Shown: positions 36,186 through 46,805 of the stretch, piece by piece
Numbering within the stretch: position 1 is the stretch's first letter
How the letters are laid out: the number at the start of each line of letters is the position of its first letter
Assembly (NCBI RefSeq): GCF_004217545.1
Contig: NZ_SHKY01000001.1
Location: 2,914,001 to 2,978,000, forward strand
Direction of reading: 5' to 3'
Origin: Krasilnikovia cinnamomea
GTDB taxonomy: Bacteria; Actinomycetota; Actinomycetes; Mycobacteriales; Micromonosporaceae
Length of the DNA stretch: 64,000 nt
Notes under the pieces: model-generated
What the model was told of the DNA's origin: nothing
Seen by the model: the letters and a program-made list of their open reading frames with translations, nothing else
Database searches by the model: none
Translations under genes and position numbers: made by a program

Positions 36186-36683
36186 GTGCGTGTACGGGTA
36201 GAACAGACCCCCCTGCCGGGTATCGGTGTCCGGCACGACCTGGTCACGTCGTCGGGCCGCACCGTCGGAGTGGTCTCGCACCGCACCGGCCGCCGCGACC
36301 TCGTCCTCTACGACGTGGACGATCCGGACGCCAGCCTCGCCTCGATCCCGCTCACCGACGACGAGGCGGAGGCCCTGGCCGACGTGCTCGGCGCCTCACT
36401 GATGCTGGGTCAGCTCGCCGGGCTGCGCCAGCAGGCCGCCGGGCTGCTCACCGAGCAGGTGGCGATCCCGGCCGGCTCGATGTTCGTCGGCCGGCGGCTC
36501 GGCGACACGCGGGCCCGCACCCGTACGGGTGCCTCGATCGTGGCCGTGTTGCGCGACCGCGAGGTGATCGCCTCGCCCGGCCCGTCCTTCATCTTCGAGG
36601 CGAACGACGTGGTCGTCGTCGTCGGCACCCGCCAGGGCCTGGACGGCGTCACCGCCATCCTGGCCGGCGAGAACGGCGGCTGA
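36186..36683 (+). CDS. Cation:proton antiporter regulatory subunit (KhtT-like, RCK_C)
   Basis: A 165-residue cytoplasmic regulator. The N-terminal half (VEQTPLPGIGVRHDLVTSSG, then VGVVSHRTGRRDLVLYDVDD) resembles KhtT's first domain. The C-terminal half (residues about 88-160) is a TrkA-C/RCK_C domain (VAIPAGSMFVGRRLGDTRAR, VIASPGPSFIFEANDVVVVVG) that binds ligands or ions in this family. It is six bases upstream of the antiporter gene, the standard KhtTU arrangement, where KhtT gates a K+(NH4+)/H+ antiporter. Confidence 0.82.
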   Translation: MRVRVEQTPLPGIGVRHDLVTSSGRTVGVVSHRTGRRDLVLYDVDDPDASLASIPLTDDEAEALADVLGASLMLGQLAGLRQQAAGLLTEQVAIPAGSMFVGRRLGDTRARTRTGASIVAVLRDREVIASPGPSFIFEANDVVVVVGTRQGLDGVTAILAGENGG

Positions 36684-36689
36684 CGCGCC

Positions 36690-37898
36690 GTGCATGACAC
36701 GGCGGTGCTGCTCGTCGAGATCGGCGCGGTGCTGTTCGCACTCGGCATGCTCGGCCGCCTCGGCCGCCGGGTGGGGCTCTCCCCGATCCCGTTGTACCTG
36801 CTGGCCGGGCTGTGTTTCGGCCACGGCGGCCTGATCCCGCTGTCGGCCAGCGAGGAGTTCATCTCGATCGGCGCCGAGATCGGCGTGGTGCTGCTGCTGG
36901 TCATGCTGGGCCTGGAGTACTCGGCGAGCGAGCTGGTCGGCAACCTGCGGGCGGCCGCGCCCGCCGGGATCATCGACGGGGTGCTCAACGCCCTGCCGGG
37001 GGTGGGGTTCGCGCTGCTGCTCGGCTGGGGCCTGGAGGCCGCCGTGGTGCTGGGCGGCATCACCTGGGTCTCCTCGTCCGGCGTGATCGCCAAGGTGCTG
37101 GGCGACCTGGGCCGCCTCGGTAACCGCGAAACCCCGGTCATCCTGTCGGTGCTGGTCATCGAGGACCTCGCGATGGCCTTCTACCTGCCGCTGGTCACCG
37201 CCGTGCTGGCCGGGCTCGGCATCCTCGGTGGCGTCCAGGCCCTCGCGGTCGCGGTCGCCACCGTGGCCGCCGTGCTGCTGGTGGCGCTGCGGTTCGGCAA
37301 CGCCATCTCCAGCTTTATGTCCGTCCGCGACCCGGAGGCGCTCCTGCTGAGCGTGCTGGGCCTGACGCTGTTCGTGGCGGGGGTGGCCGCCCGGCTGAAC
37401 GTCTCGGCCGCCGTCGGCGCGTTCCTGGTCGGCATCGCCCTGTCCGGGCCGGTCGCCCACCACGCCACGGAGATCCTGACGCCGCTGCGGGACCTGTTCG
37501 CGGCGGTGTTCTTCGTGTTCTTCGGGCTCTCCACGAACCCGGCCGACATGCCGGCCGTGCTGCTGCCCGCGCTGGGCCTGGCCGTGCTCACGGCGGCCAC
37601 GAAGATCCTCACCGGTTACCTGGCCGCCCGGCGGGTCGGCATCGCCCTGCCCGGGCGGCTGCGCGCGGGGCTGGCCCTGATCCCCCGCGGTGAGTTCTCC
37701 ATCGTCATCGCGGGGCTGGCGGTCGCCTCCGGCCTGGAGCCGAAGCTGGCGCCGCTGGCCACCGCGTACGTGCTCATCACGGTCATCAGCGGGCCGCTGC
37801 TGGCGCGGCTGCCCGACTACGCGTGGTTCAAGGCGGCGGTGCGGCGGCGGATGAACGCGACCCGGCGCCCACCGAAGCCGCTGCCGGCCGGCGACTGA
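36690..37898 (+). CDS. Cation:proton antiporter (CPA2/KhtU-like)
   Basis: A 402-residue monovalent cation/proton antiporter with about twelve hydrophobic segments. CPA2-type features include GQLLVMLGLEYSASEL-like membrane-start segments, the ITWVSSSGVIAKVLGDLG stretch in the unwound-helix region, ARLNVSAAVGAFLVGIALSG and FFVFFGLSTNPADMP. RGEFSIVIAG carries the family-typical acidic residue in a late helix. GTG 36690 follows the regulatory subunit by six bases. It is probably a K+/H+ exchanger for pH and osmotic balance; ion specificity is not determinable from the sequence. Confidence 0.87.
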   Translation: MHDTAVLLVEIGAVLFALGMLGRLGRRVGLSPIPLYLLAGLCFGHGGLIPLSASEEFISIGAEIGVVLLLVMLGLEYSASELVGNLRAAAPAGIIDGVLNALPGVGFALLLGWGLEAAVVLGGITWVSSSGVIAKVLGDLGRLGNRETPVILSVLVIEDLAMAFYLPLVTAVLAGLGILGGVQALAVAVATVAAVLLVALRFGNAISSFMSVRDPEALLLSVLGLTLFVAGVAARLNVSAAVGAFLVGIALSGPVAHHATEILTPLRDLFAAVFFVFFGLSTNPADMPAVLLPALGLAVLTAATKILTGYLAARRVGIALPGRLRAGLALIPRGEFSIVIAGLAVASGLEPKLAPLATAYVLITVISGPLLARLPDYAWFKAAVRRRMNATRRPPKPLPAGD

Positions 37899-38095
37899 GC
37901 GCTACCCGGCGCGAAGCAGGACCTTTCCGGCCGGCAGGCAGCACCGTGCTACTTCCCAGTACCGGAATGTGATCCCGGGGCCTTCCGCAGGCCCGTTTGG
38001 TCGCGCTAACGTGTCGCGGCGACAACTTCCTGTTAATGAAGCAGTTCACGGCGCTGGGTGCGCCGTGCGGTACACGGCATGGCGAGGGCGGCGGC

Positions 38096-38542
38096 GTGAG
38101 CGTGCGTGAGTCGACATTCTTCGGATTCGCCAACCCGGTCGATCCGCGGCCGGAAGAGATCCAGGCCTGGGCATACCACCCGGAGGCCGTTCCGCTGGAC
38201 GCGATGCCGCCCGACTGGGATCTGCTCATCGCGGGTGACGTGCTCGCGCCGACCCTGTTCGAGCTGGCGATGGACCGGCAGTGCCCGGCGCGCCGGTTCG
38301 CGCTGCACTGCATGTACATCTACGCGGCCGACGGCGTACGCCCGAACGCGTCGAGCCAGCGCAAGCGCCGCCTGAAGAAGTACGTCGAGCGTGCCGAGGA
38401 GGTCGGCGACGAGCCGATGTCGATCTGGGCGCACAACTGCCGCGTCCTGATGACCCGTCCCGAGCTGTTCGACTACCAGGAGTGGATCGAGGGCGGCCTC
38501 GTCCGGCACCCGCGCCGGCTGGGCCTGTTCGGCCGCCGCTGA
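38096..38542 (+). CDS. Hypothetical protein, 148 aa
   Basis: A soluble protein with no recognised domain. It begins VSVRESTFFGFANPVDPRPE and contains a helix-rich middle (LLIAGDVLAPTLFELAMD, CPARRFALHCMYIYAADG) and a basic segment (SSQRKRRLKKYVERAEEVGD), ending in Arg-rich HPRRLGLFGRR. GTG 38096 has GAGGG seven bases upstream; longer starts at 38036 and 37997 are possible. It is convergent with hspR and shares a strong terminator. Codon bias fits neighbouring genes. Confidence 0.65.
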   Translation: MSVRESTFFGFANPVDPRPEEIQAWAYHPEAVPLDAMPPDWDLLIAGDVLAPTLFELAMDRQCPARRFALHCMYIYAADGVRPNASSQRKRRLKKYVERAEEVGDEPMSIWAHNCRVLMTRPELFDYQEWIEGGLVRHPRRLGLFGRR

Positions 38543-38573
38543 CCACTCCGACACCACTCGGTCATGCCGCACG

Positions 38574-38624
38574 ACGAGACGGCGGCGGCCCCCGGGATCA
38601 CCCTGGGGGCCGCCGCCGTCTCGC
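38574..38624. terminator. Bidirectional hairpin between hypothetical gene and hspR
   Basis: A long, nearly perfect stem of about 23 bp (GCGAGACGGCGGCGGCCCCC-type arms allowing one G-U) with a 5-nt loop. It ends two bases before the hspR stop at 38626 and serves both convergent genes. Confidence 0.75.
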
Positions 38625-38625
38625 G

Positions 38626-39066
38626 TCAGCGGTCCGCGCTGCGGCGCGGGCGCCACACCACTAAGGCGGTCGAGGGACGGTCCTGGCGGACCAGGTCCCG
38701 CCCGGGGTACGGCCCGACCGCCTCCAGCTGCGCGATCCGGGTGTACGCGTCGTCCAGTTGGCTCTCCAGTTCGCCGATCCGCTGCTGCAGGTCGGCCACG
38801 AGCTGCTCCAGCCCGATGATCCGCTTGATCCCGGCGAGGTTGACGCCCTCTTCCTGGCTGAGCTTCTGCACCTCACGCAGCAGCGCGACATCGCGTTCGC
38901 TGTACCGGCGACCACCGCCGCCGGCCCGGCCGGCCTGCACCAGCCCGAGCCGGTCGTACTGCCGGAGGGTCTGCGGGTGCATCCCGGCGAGCCGGGCCGC
39001 GACGGAAATGATCAGGACCTTCGCGTCGGAGGCCTGCTCCACCGAGATCTGGATTTCTTCGTACAC
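38626..39066 (-). CDS. hspR: Heat-shock repressor HspR
   Basis: MerR-family autoregulator of dnaK and clpB. The 146-residue protein has the MerR winged-helix (VLIISVAARLAGMHPQTLRQYDRLGLV; GGGGRRYSERDVALLREVQKL) and a coiled-coil dimerisation helix (EQLVADLQQRIGELESQLDD). DnaK acts as its co-repressor in Streptomyces. GTG 39066 has AGGAGG eight bases upstream. It is the last gene of dnaK-grpE-dnaJ-hspR, 24 nt after dnaJ, as in Streptomyces. The tail after residue 115 is unconserved. Confidence 0.95.
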   Translation of the reverse strand: MYEEIQISVEQASDAKVLIISVAARLAGMHPQTLRQYDRLGLVQAGRAGGGGRRYSERDVALLREVQKLSQEEGVNLAGIKRIIGLEQLVADLQQRIGELESQLDDAYTRIAQLEAVGPYPGRDLVRQDRPSTALVVWRPRRSADR

Positions 39067-39090
39067 GTGCCCACCTCCTGCTGTCCGGTC

Positions 39091-40272
39091 CTAGCCGACG
39101 CGGCGCCGTCGCGCCTCGATGCGCTCACGCCCGGCGGGTGGGGTGAGCTTCGCGAACGTCTCCAACGCGTCGCGTGCCTCGTCGGAGATCGTCGAGGGCA
39201 CCTGCACCTCGACCGTGACCAGCAGGTCCCCGGCCGGGGCGTCGCGCCGGGCGACCCCCTTGCCGCGCGCCCGCAGCTTGCGACCGCTCGGCGTGCCCGG
39301 CGGCACCCGCAACGTCACCGTGCCGTCGAGCGTCGGCACCGGCAGGTCGGTGCCGAGCACCGCCTCGGCGATGGTGATCGGCACGGTGAGCGTGAGGTCG
39401 TCGCCGCTGCGCCCGAACAGGTCGTCGGGGCGCACCTTGACCTGCACGTACAGGTCACCGGCGGGACCGCCGCGCTCGCCCGGCTCGCCCCGGCCGGAAA
39501 GCCGGATGCGCTGGCCGTCCGCGACCCCGGCGGGGAAGCGTACGTTGATCGTCCGGTTCTTGGTGACCCCGCCGGTGCCCCGGCATTCGGGGCACTTGAC
39601 GTCCACGATGCTGCCCGCGCCCTGGCACTCCCGGCAGGGCTCCGAGAAGCTGAACGACCCCTGGTTGCGGGAGATCAGGCCGGAGCCGTGGCAGGCCGGG
39701 CAGGTCCGGGGCATCGTGCCGGGCTTGGCGCCGTTGCCGTGGCAGGTGTCGCAGACCCCCGGCGAACGCAGGGTCAGCGGCAGCGTGGTGCCCTGCACCG
39801 CGTGCACGAAGTCGAGGGTCACCTCGGCCTCGACGTCGCGGCCGCGCTGCGGCCCGCGCCGGGGCCCGGCCCCGCCACCGGAGAAGATCGAGCTGAAGAT
39901 GTCCGAGAAGCCGGCGCCGCCGAACCGGCGGTCACCCGGGCCCCCGGGCGCACCGGCGCCGCCGAAGTTGCCGAACAGGTCCGACGGGTCGAACTGCGCC
40001 CCGCCGGGACGGGCACCGCGGCGGAACGCGCCGGAGCCGAACAGCGAGCGCATCTCGTCGTACTCTTTGCGCTTCTTGTCGTCCGACAGCACGTCGTAGG
40101 CCTCGGAGGCCGCCTTGAACTTCTCCTCGGCCTCCCGGTTGCCCGGATTGCGGTCGGGGTGCAGCTCGCGGGCGAGCTTCCGGTACGCCTTCTTGATCTC
40201 GTCGGCGGAGGCGGACTTGCCCACCCCGAGAACGGCGTAGAAGTCCTTCTCCAGCCAGTCCTTCGAACTCAT
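39091..40272 (-). CDS. dnaJ: Co-chaperone DnaJ
   Basis: J-domain co-chaperone that stimulates DnaK ATPase activity. The J-domain ([20 protein letters not shown] and the HPD of [11 protein letters not shown]) is followed by a Gly/Phe region. The Zn domain has four CxxCxGxG repeats ([41 protein letters not shown]). C-terminal substrate domains then follow. The length of 393 residues fits actinobacterial DnaJ1. ATG 40272; it lies 64 nt after grpE. Confidence 0.96.
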   Translation of the reverse strand: MSSKDWLEKDFYAVLGVGKSASADEIKKAYRKLARELHPDRNPGNREAEEKFKAASEAYDVLSDDKKRKEYDEMRSLFGSGAFRRGARPGGAQFDPSDLFGNFGGAGAPGGPGDRRFGGAGFSDIFSSIFSGGGAGPRRGPQRGRDVEAEVTLDFVHAVQGTTLPLTLRSPGVCDTCHGNGAKPGTMPRTCPACHGSGLISRNQGSFSFSEPCRECQGAGSIVDVKCPECRGTGGVTKNRTINVRFPAGVADGQRIRLSGRGEPGERGGPAGDLYVQVKVRPDDLFGRSGDDLTLTVPITIAEAVLGTDLPVPTLDGTVTLRVPPGTPSGRKLRARGKGVARRDAPAGDLLVTVEVQVPSTISDEARDALETFAKLTPPAGRERIEARRRRVG

Positions 40273-40336
40273 CTAGTCCACCCCCTCCAACCCGACGGTC
40301 CCGCCCACCTTCCGGCGAGCGGGACTCCAACGATCT

Positions 40337-40953
40337 TCATGCTGGGTCGGCGACCGCGACCAGGGCGGGCCGCAACAGCCGCTCGCCCAGCGTGTAGCCG
40401 CGGCGCATGACCTCGATGCAGGTCGGCTCCGTGACGTCCCCGGACATCTGGTGCGCCACCGCCTCGTGCCGGGTCGGGTCGAAGGGATCGCCCTTCTCGC
40501 CGAAGGCCGCGAGCCCGTACTTGCCGAGCGCCGCGGTCAGCGCCTCGGCCACGGTCGCGAACGGCCCGACCAGGTCGCCGTGCTCGCGGGCCCGGTCGAG
40601 GTCGTCCAGGACCGGCAGCAGGGAGGCGAGCACCGAACCGATGGTCTGCTCGGCCGCCGCACCCCGGTCGCGGTCGACCCGCTTGCGGTAGTTGGCGTAC
40701 TCGGCGGTCACCCGCTGGAGGTCGCGGGTGCGCTCCTCCAGCTCGGTACGCAGCGCCTGCAGTTCGGCACCGAACGCGCCCGTCGCGGCGTCGTCGTCCT
40801 CCTGGCCCGGGGCCCGGTGGGCGCCTCCGCCCGTGGACTCCTTGGCCTTGTGAGCCGTGGCGGCGGAGTCCTTCGCGCTCGGGTCGATCTTGCGCCGGTC
40901 GCGGATGACGACGCGCTCTGCCGCCTGAGGTTCGTTCTCGTCGTCCGCGGTGC

Positions 40954-40957
<4 letters not shown>
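40337..40957 (-). CDS. grpE: Nucleotide exchange factor GrpE
   Basis: Exchanges ADP for ATP on DnaK. The long coiled-coil N-terminus ([33 protein letters not shown]) is preceded by an acidic, disordered 80-residue segment. The beta-domain ([39 protein letters not shown]) is clear. GTG 40957 overlaps the dnaK stop by four bases (GTGA), indicating coupling. 206 residues. Confidence 0.95.
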
Positions 40958-42831
<1,874 letters not shown>

Positions 42832-42904
42832 GTTCGCTTCCTCGCTTCTTGCGGGCCTGGTTGTCCCCGGGCCGTTGGGCGCCGCCCGAGGGATGCGCTC
42901 TCAA

Positions 42905-42925
42905 GTTGAGTGGACCGGACTCAAT
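42905..42925 (-). promoter_or_regulatory. HAIR operator (HspR-binding) upstream of dnaK
   Basis: TTGAGT-N7-ACTCAA with both half-site cores intact (consensus CTTGAGT-N7-ACTCAAG; the outermost base differs on each side). It is centred about 84 bases upstream of the dnaK start. An adjoining CTCAAGTTGAG palindrome may extend the operator. Confidence 0.85.
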
Positions 42926-43060
42926 GATGCCACGCCGGGGCCAACCGTCAAGTCGAACTTGAGCCTACCCGGCGCAAGTCCGGGAATGGGACATACCTGT
43001 CCGGTCACGGCCGGGCGGTACCTGTTGTCTGCGATGCATAGATCGGGCACGCTTTACCCT

Positions 43061-45055
43061 GTGACGACGCACGGTGACGCGGTCGGACCGTCGGCCCTGC
43101 CCGCCGTCGCCCCCGCACCTGACCCCGAAGGTCCCACGGCAGGACGAAAGCCCAAGGTGCGGGTGACGGAGGCCACCGCCAGACGGAACTCGGCCCCGGT
43201 CAAGACATCGACGAACATGAGTGACGACGACGCCCCGCCGCCCCCGGTGGGCGACGACGCGGCGTCCGGGGACGCCGACGAGGCGGCGGCGCCCGCCACA
43301 GCGGCTCCCACGGCCGAGCCACCCGCCGCCGTCGGGACGCTCACGACCGCGCTCAACCACCTCCGGAAGACCCTCGACGGTACGGCGTACCCGCTGGTCA
43401 TGCCGTCCGCCGACGAGGCCGGACGGGTCAGCGCCGCGCTCGCCTCCCAACTCGACGACTACCTGCTGCCCCGGCTCACCCGGCTCGACGCCCCGCTGCT
43501 GGTCGTGGTCGGCGGCTCCACCGGCGCGGGCAAGTCAACCCTGGTCAACAGCCTGGTCCGGGCGCCGGTCAGCCCGGCTGGCGTGCTGCGGCCGACGACC
43601 CGCTCGCCCGTACTGGTCAGCCACCCGTCCGACCTGGCCTGGTTCCGGCAGGGGGAACTGCTGCCCGGCCTGACCCGGACCACCGAGTCCACCTCGGACC
43701 CGGGCGCGCTGCAGCTGGTCGCCGCGCCCGCCCTCGGCGCCGGGCTGGCCCTGCTCGACGCGCCCGACATCGACTCCGTCGTGGACCGCAACCGGGCCCT
43801 CGCGGCCCAGCTGCTGGCCGCGGCGGACCTGTGGCTGTTCGTCACCACGGCCGCCCGGTACGCCGACGCGGTCCCGTGGGAGCTGCTCACCACCGCGCGG
43901 CTGCGCGGCACCGTGATCGCGCTCGTGCTCGACCGGGTGCCCGACGAGGCCGCCGGTGAGGTCTCCGCACACCTGCGGGAGATGCTGGGCGCGCACGACA
44001 TGGCCGCCGCGCCGCTGTTCGTGCTGCCCGAAACCACCCTCGACGGTCAGGGTCTGCTGGCCGAGGACGTCGTCCAACCACTGCACGACTGGTTCGCGAA
44101 GCTCGCGGCCGACTCGACCGCGCGGGCCACGGTCGTGCGGCAGACCCTCGACGGGGCCCTGGCCGCGTTGCGCCCCGCCGTGGAAGGCCTCGCCTCCGCC
44201 GCCGACGAGCAGGCCGCCGCGAAGGCGGCACTGGAGGAGCGGGTCTCCGCGGCGTACCGGACGGCGCGGCGGGCGGTCGAGGACGGGCTGCGCGACGGGC
44301 GGCTGCTCCGCGGCGAGGTGCTCGCCCGCTGGCAGGAGTTCCTCGGCACCGGCGAGTTCCTGCGCAGCCTGGAGTCGCGCGTCGGGCGGCTGCGCGACCG
44401 GATCGTCTCCGCGATCACCGGCCGTCCCGCCCCGGGACAGAACCTGCAGATGGCACTGGAATCCCAGCTCGTCACGCTGCTGCGCGGCCTCGCCGCCGAC
44501 GCGGCCGAGCAGGCGTACGCGGCCTGGCAGGCGCATCCGGCCGGGGTCGCGCTACTGGCGCCCGAACTGCAGAAACCCGCCGCCGACCTGCCCGAACGGG
44601 CGGAGCGGGTGATCCGGGACTGGCAGCAGTTCGTCCTCGAACTGGTGCGTATCGAAGGCGGCGACAAGCGGGCGACGGCCCGCGGGGCCGCGTACGCGGT
44701 GAACGGCGCCGGACTGGCCGTCATGGTCGCGGTGTTCACCTCGACCGCGTTCATCCCCACCGGGCTCGAGGTCGCCGTGGGCGCGGGCACCACCGTGGCC
44801 GCCCAGAAGGTGCTCGAAGCGATCTTCGGCGACCAGGTGATCCGTACCCTGGCCACCCGGGCCCGCGCGGACCTGCTGTCCCGGGTCGACACCCTGCTGG
44901 ACACCGAGGCCGCCCGGTACCGCGACCGGACCGCCGCCGTGGGCCTGGACCCCGAACCCGGCGCCGCGCTGCGCCGGGCCGCCGCCGACGTCGAAAGCGC
45001 CCGGGAGGACCTCGCGTTGACCGCCCCGACGCCCGCCGAGGCGGGTACGCCGTGA
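43061..45055 (+). CDS. Dynamin-like GTPase, first of a tandem pair
   Basis: A predicted GTPase of the YfjP/bacterial dynamin-like type. The first 90 residues are disordered Pro/Ala/Asp-rich. The G domain shows P-loop VVGGSTGAGKSTLVNSL (about residues 147-163), Thr in RPTTRSPVLV, and LLDAPDIDSVVDRNR as the DxxG region. The C-terminal half is long helical with a hydrophobic hairpin (AVNGAGLAVMVAVFTSTAFI) for membrane association. Streptomyces DynA/DynB are a similar tandem pair that stabilises FtsZ rings during sporulation; the equivalence here is inferred. The start is uncertain: GTG 43061 is immediately after a TACCCT box, so a start at 43157 or ATG 43217 may be used instead. The GTGA overlap with the next gene implies coupling. 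Confidence 0.78.
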   Translation: MTTHGDAVGPSALPAVAPAPDPEGPTAGRKPKVRVTEATARRNSAPVKTSTNMSDDDAPPPPVGDDAASGDADEAAAPATAAPTAEPPAAVGTLTTALNHLRKTLDGTAYPLVMPSADEAGRVSAALASQLDDYLLPRLTRLDAPLLVVVGGSTGAGKSTLVNSLVRAPVSPAGVLRPTTRSPVLVSHPSDLAWFRQGELLPGLTRTTESTSDPGALQLVAAPALGAGLALLDAPDIDSVVDRNRALAAQLLAAADLWLFVTTAARYADAVPWELLTTARLRGTVIALVLDRVPDEAAGEVSAHLREMLGAHDMAAAPLFVLPETTLDGQGLLAEDVVQPLHDWFAKLAADSTARATVVRQTLDGALAALRPAVEGLASAADEQAAAKAALEERVSAAYRTARRAVEDGLRDGRLLRGEVLARWQEFLGTGEFLRSLESRVGRLRDRIVSAITGRPAPGQNLQMALESQLVTLLRGLAADAAEQAYAAWQAHPAGVALLAPELQKPAADLPERAERVIRDWQQFVLELVRIEGGDKRATARGAAYAVNGAGLAVMVAVFTSTAFIPTGLEVAVGAGTTVAAQKVLEAIFGDQVIRTLATRARADLLSRVDTLLDTEAARYRDRTAAVGLDPEPGAALRRAAADVESAREDLALTAPTPAEAGTP

Positions 45056-46770
45056 ACCTGGTGGACCGGGTCCGCGACGCCCTGACCGGCGACGACCTGA
45101 AGGCCGTCGACGCGGCACGCATCGCCGACCGGCTGGAGGCGCTGCGGCGGTTCCTGCGGGCCGTCGACCCGTACCTGCCGGACCACGACCTGGTGGCCGC
45201 GCACACCCTCGTCGAGCGGGCGGGCAACCGGCTCGCCCTGTCCCGCGAGCACACGGTCGTCGCGCTCGCGGGCAGCACCGGCAGCGGAAAGTCCAGCCTG
45301 TTCAACGCGCTGGCCCGGCTCAAGCTGTCGCCCGTCGGGGTGCGCCGCCCCACCACCGGCGTCGCGCACGCGTGCGTCTGGGGCCCACTGGAGCCCGCCT
45401 CCCAACTGCTCGACTGGATCGGCGTGCTGCCCCGGCAGCGCTTCCTGCGGGAGAGCGCCCTCGACGGCGACGACGAGGCCACCCTGCACGGGCTCGTGCT
45501 GCTGGACCTGCCGGATTTCGACTCGGTCGAGCGCGGCCACCGGCTCGAGGTCGATCGGCTGCTCGCCCTGGTCGACCTGGTCATCTGGGTGGTCGACCCG
45601 CAGAAGTACGGCGACCGGATCCTGCACGAGGCGTACCTGCGGCAGTTCCGGCGGCACGCCGACATCACGGTCGTCGTGCTCAACCAGGCCGACCGGCTGT
45701 CCTCCTCGGACACCGACCTGGTCGTCGCCGACCTCAAACGGCTGCTCGAAGCGGACGGCCTGGGCGGCGCTCCGGTCCTGGCCACCTCCGCGAAGCAGCC
45801 GGGCATGCTGGCCGACCTGCGGACCGCCCTGGAGCAGACCGTCGCCGGGCGGCAGGCGGCTCTGCGCCGGCTCGCCGGTGACCTCGACACCGTGGGCGAG
45901 CAGCTGGCCGCCGCGATGGGGCCGCCGGCCGCCGAGGACGAGGTCGACCGGGCGACCGTACGCCAGCTCGCCGGTTCCCTCGCCGCCTCGGCCGGGGTGC
46001 CCGCGGTCGCCGAGGCGGCCGGGAACGCGTACCGGCAGCGGGCCGCGGCGAACACGGGATGGCCGCTGGTGCGCGGGCTGAGCCGCCTGCGACCCGACCC
46101 GCTGCGGCGGCTGCACCTGGGCACCGCAGCGGCGGGCCGGGGTGACAACCCGGAGCCGGGCACCGACACGCCGCCGGACGGGCCGGCGCCGGTCGCCCGT
46201 ACCTCCCTGCCGAAGGCGAGTGCGGCGCAGCGCGCCGCCGTGACCCTCAGCGTGCGGGCCGTCGCGACCCGGGCCGCCGCGCCGCTGCCCGCGGTGTGGG
46301 CACCGCCGCTGAACACCGCCGCGCGCTCGCGCGCCGGCGACCTGCCGGACGCGCTGGACCGCGCGGTCGCCGCGACCGACCTCGGGCTGGGCCGCACCCC
46401 GCTGTGGTGGCGCGCCGCGGGCCTGCTGCAGTGGCTGCTCACCCTGACCGCGCTGGCCGGCCTCGGCTGGCTGATCATCGGGTACGGGCTCCGCGCGCTC
46501 GGCCTGCCACGGCTGAACTACCCGCAGGTCGGCACGGTCCCCCTGCCGACCCTGCTGCTGCTCGGCGGGCTGGTGTTCGGCGTGCTGCTGGCGCTGCTGC
46601 TCAAGCCGGTGATCTCCGCGGGCGCCCGGCGCGCCCGGCGGCGGGCCGAGCAACGGCTGCGCACGGCGGTCACCGAGGTGGCCCGCGAGTACGTCGTGGC
46701 GCCCGTCCGCGAGGTGCTCAACGCGTACGCGCAGGCGCGGGAGGCGCTCATCGCGGTGCGTTCCGACTAG
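45052..46770 (+). CDS. Dynamin-like GTPase, second of a tandem pair, two TM helices
   Basis: A 572-residue partner of the upstream GTPase. It has G1 LAGSTGSGKSSLFNAL (about residues 73-88), switch I Thr in RRPTTGVAHACVWG, DxxG in LLDLPDFDSVERGH, and NQADRLS as the base-recognition motif (NxxD). Two adjacent membrane helices (LLQWLLTLTALAGLGWLIIG and TLLLLGGLVFGVLLALLLKP, about 460-525) lie before a cytoplasmic helix, as in Streptomyces DynB-type proteins. GTG 45052 overlaps the stop of the first gene by four bases. Likely roles are membrane remodelling or septum stabilisation. Confidence 0.78.
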   Translation: MNLVDRVRDALTGDDLKAVDAARIADRLEALRRFLRAVDPYLPDHDLVAAHTLVERAGNRLALSREHTVVALAGSTGSGKSSLFNALARLKLSPVGVRRPTTGVAHACVWGPLEPASQLLDWIGVLPRQRFLRESALDGDDEATLHGLVLLDLPDFDSVERGHRLEVDRLLALVDLVIWVVDPQKYGDRILHEAYLRQFRRHADITVVVLNQADRLSSSDTDLVVADLKRLLEADGLGGAPVLATSAKQPGMLADLRTALEQTVAGRQAALRRLAGDLDTVGEQLAAAMGPPAAEDEVDRATVRQLAGSLAASAGVPAVAEAAGNAYRQRAAANTGWPLVRGLSRLRPDPLRRLHLGTAAAGRGDNPEPGTDTPPDGPAPVARTSLPKASAAQRAAVTLSVRAVATRAAAPLPAVWAPPLNTAARSRAGDLPDALDRAVAATDLGLGRTPLWWRAAGLLQWLLTLTALAGLGWLIIGYGLRALGLPRLNYPQVGTVPLPTLLLLGGLVFGVLLALLLKPVISAGARRARRRAEQRLRTAVTEVAREYVVAPVREVLNAYAQAREALIAVRSD

Positions 46771-46792
46771 CTGCGCGGCGCCCCCGGACCGG

Positions 46793-46798
46793 TACGCT
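46793..46798 (+). promoter_or_regulatory. Putative -10 box for a leaderless transcript
   Basis: TACGCT is followed by seven bases and ATG 46806, with no Shine-Dalgarno. The box overlaps the gap after the GTPase gene, so the next gene may have its own promoter. Confidence 0.5.
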
Positions 46799-46805
46799 GA
46801 GCGGC

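Noticed and set aside
44047..46653. Long minus-strand open frame opposite the dynamin-like pair
   Set aside because: No motifs, and antisense to two GTPases with clear P-loops.
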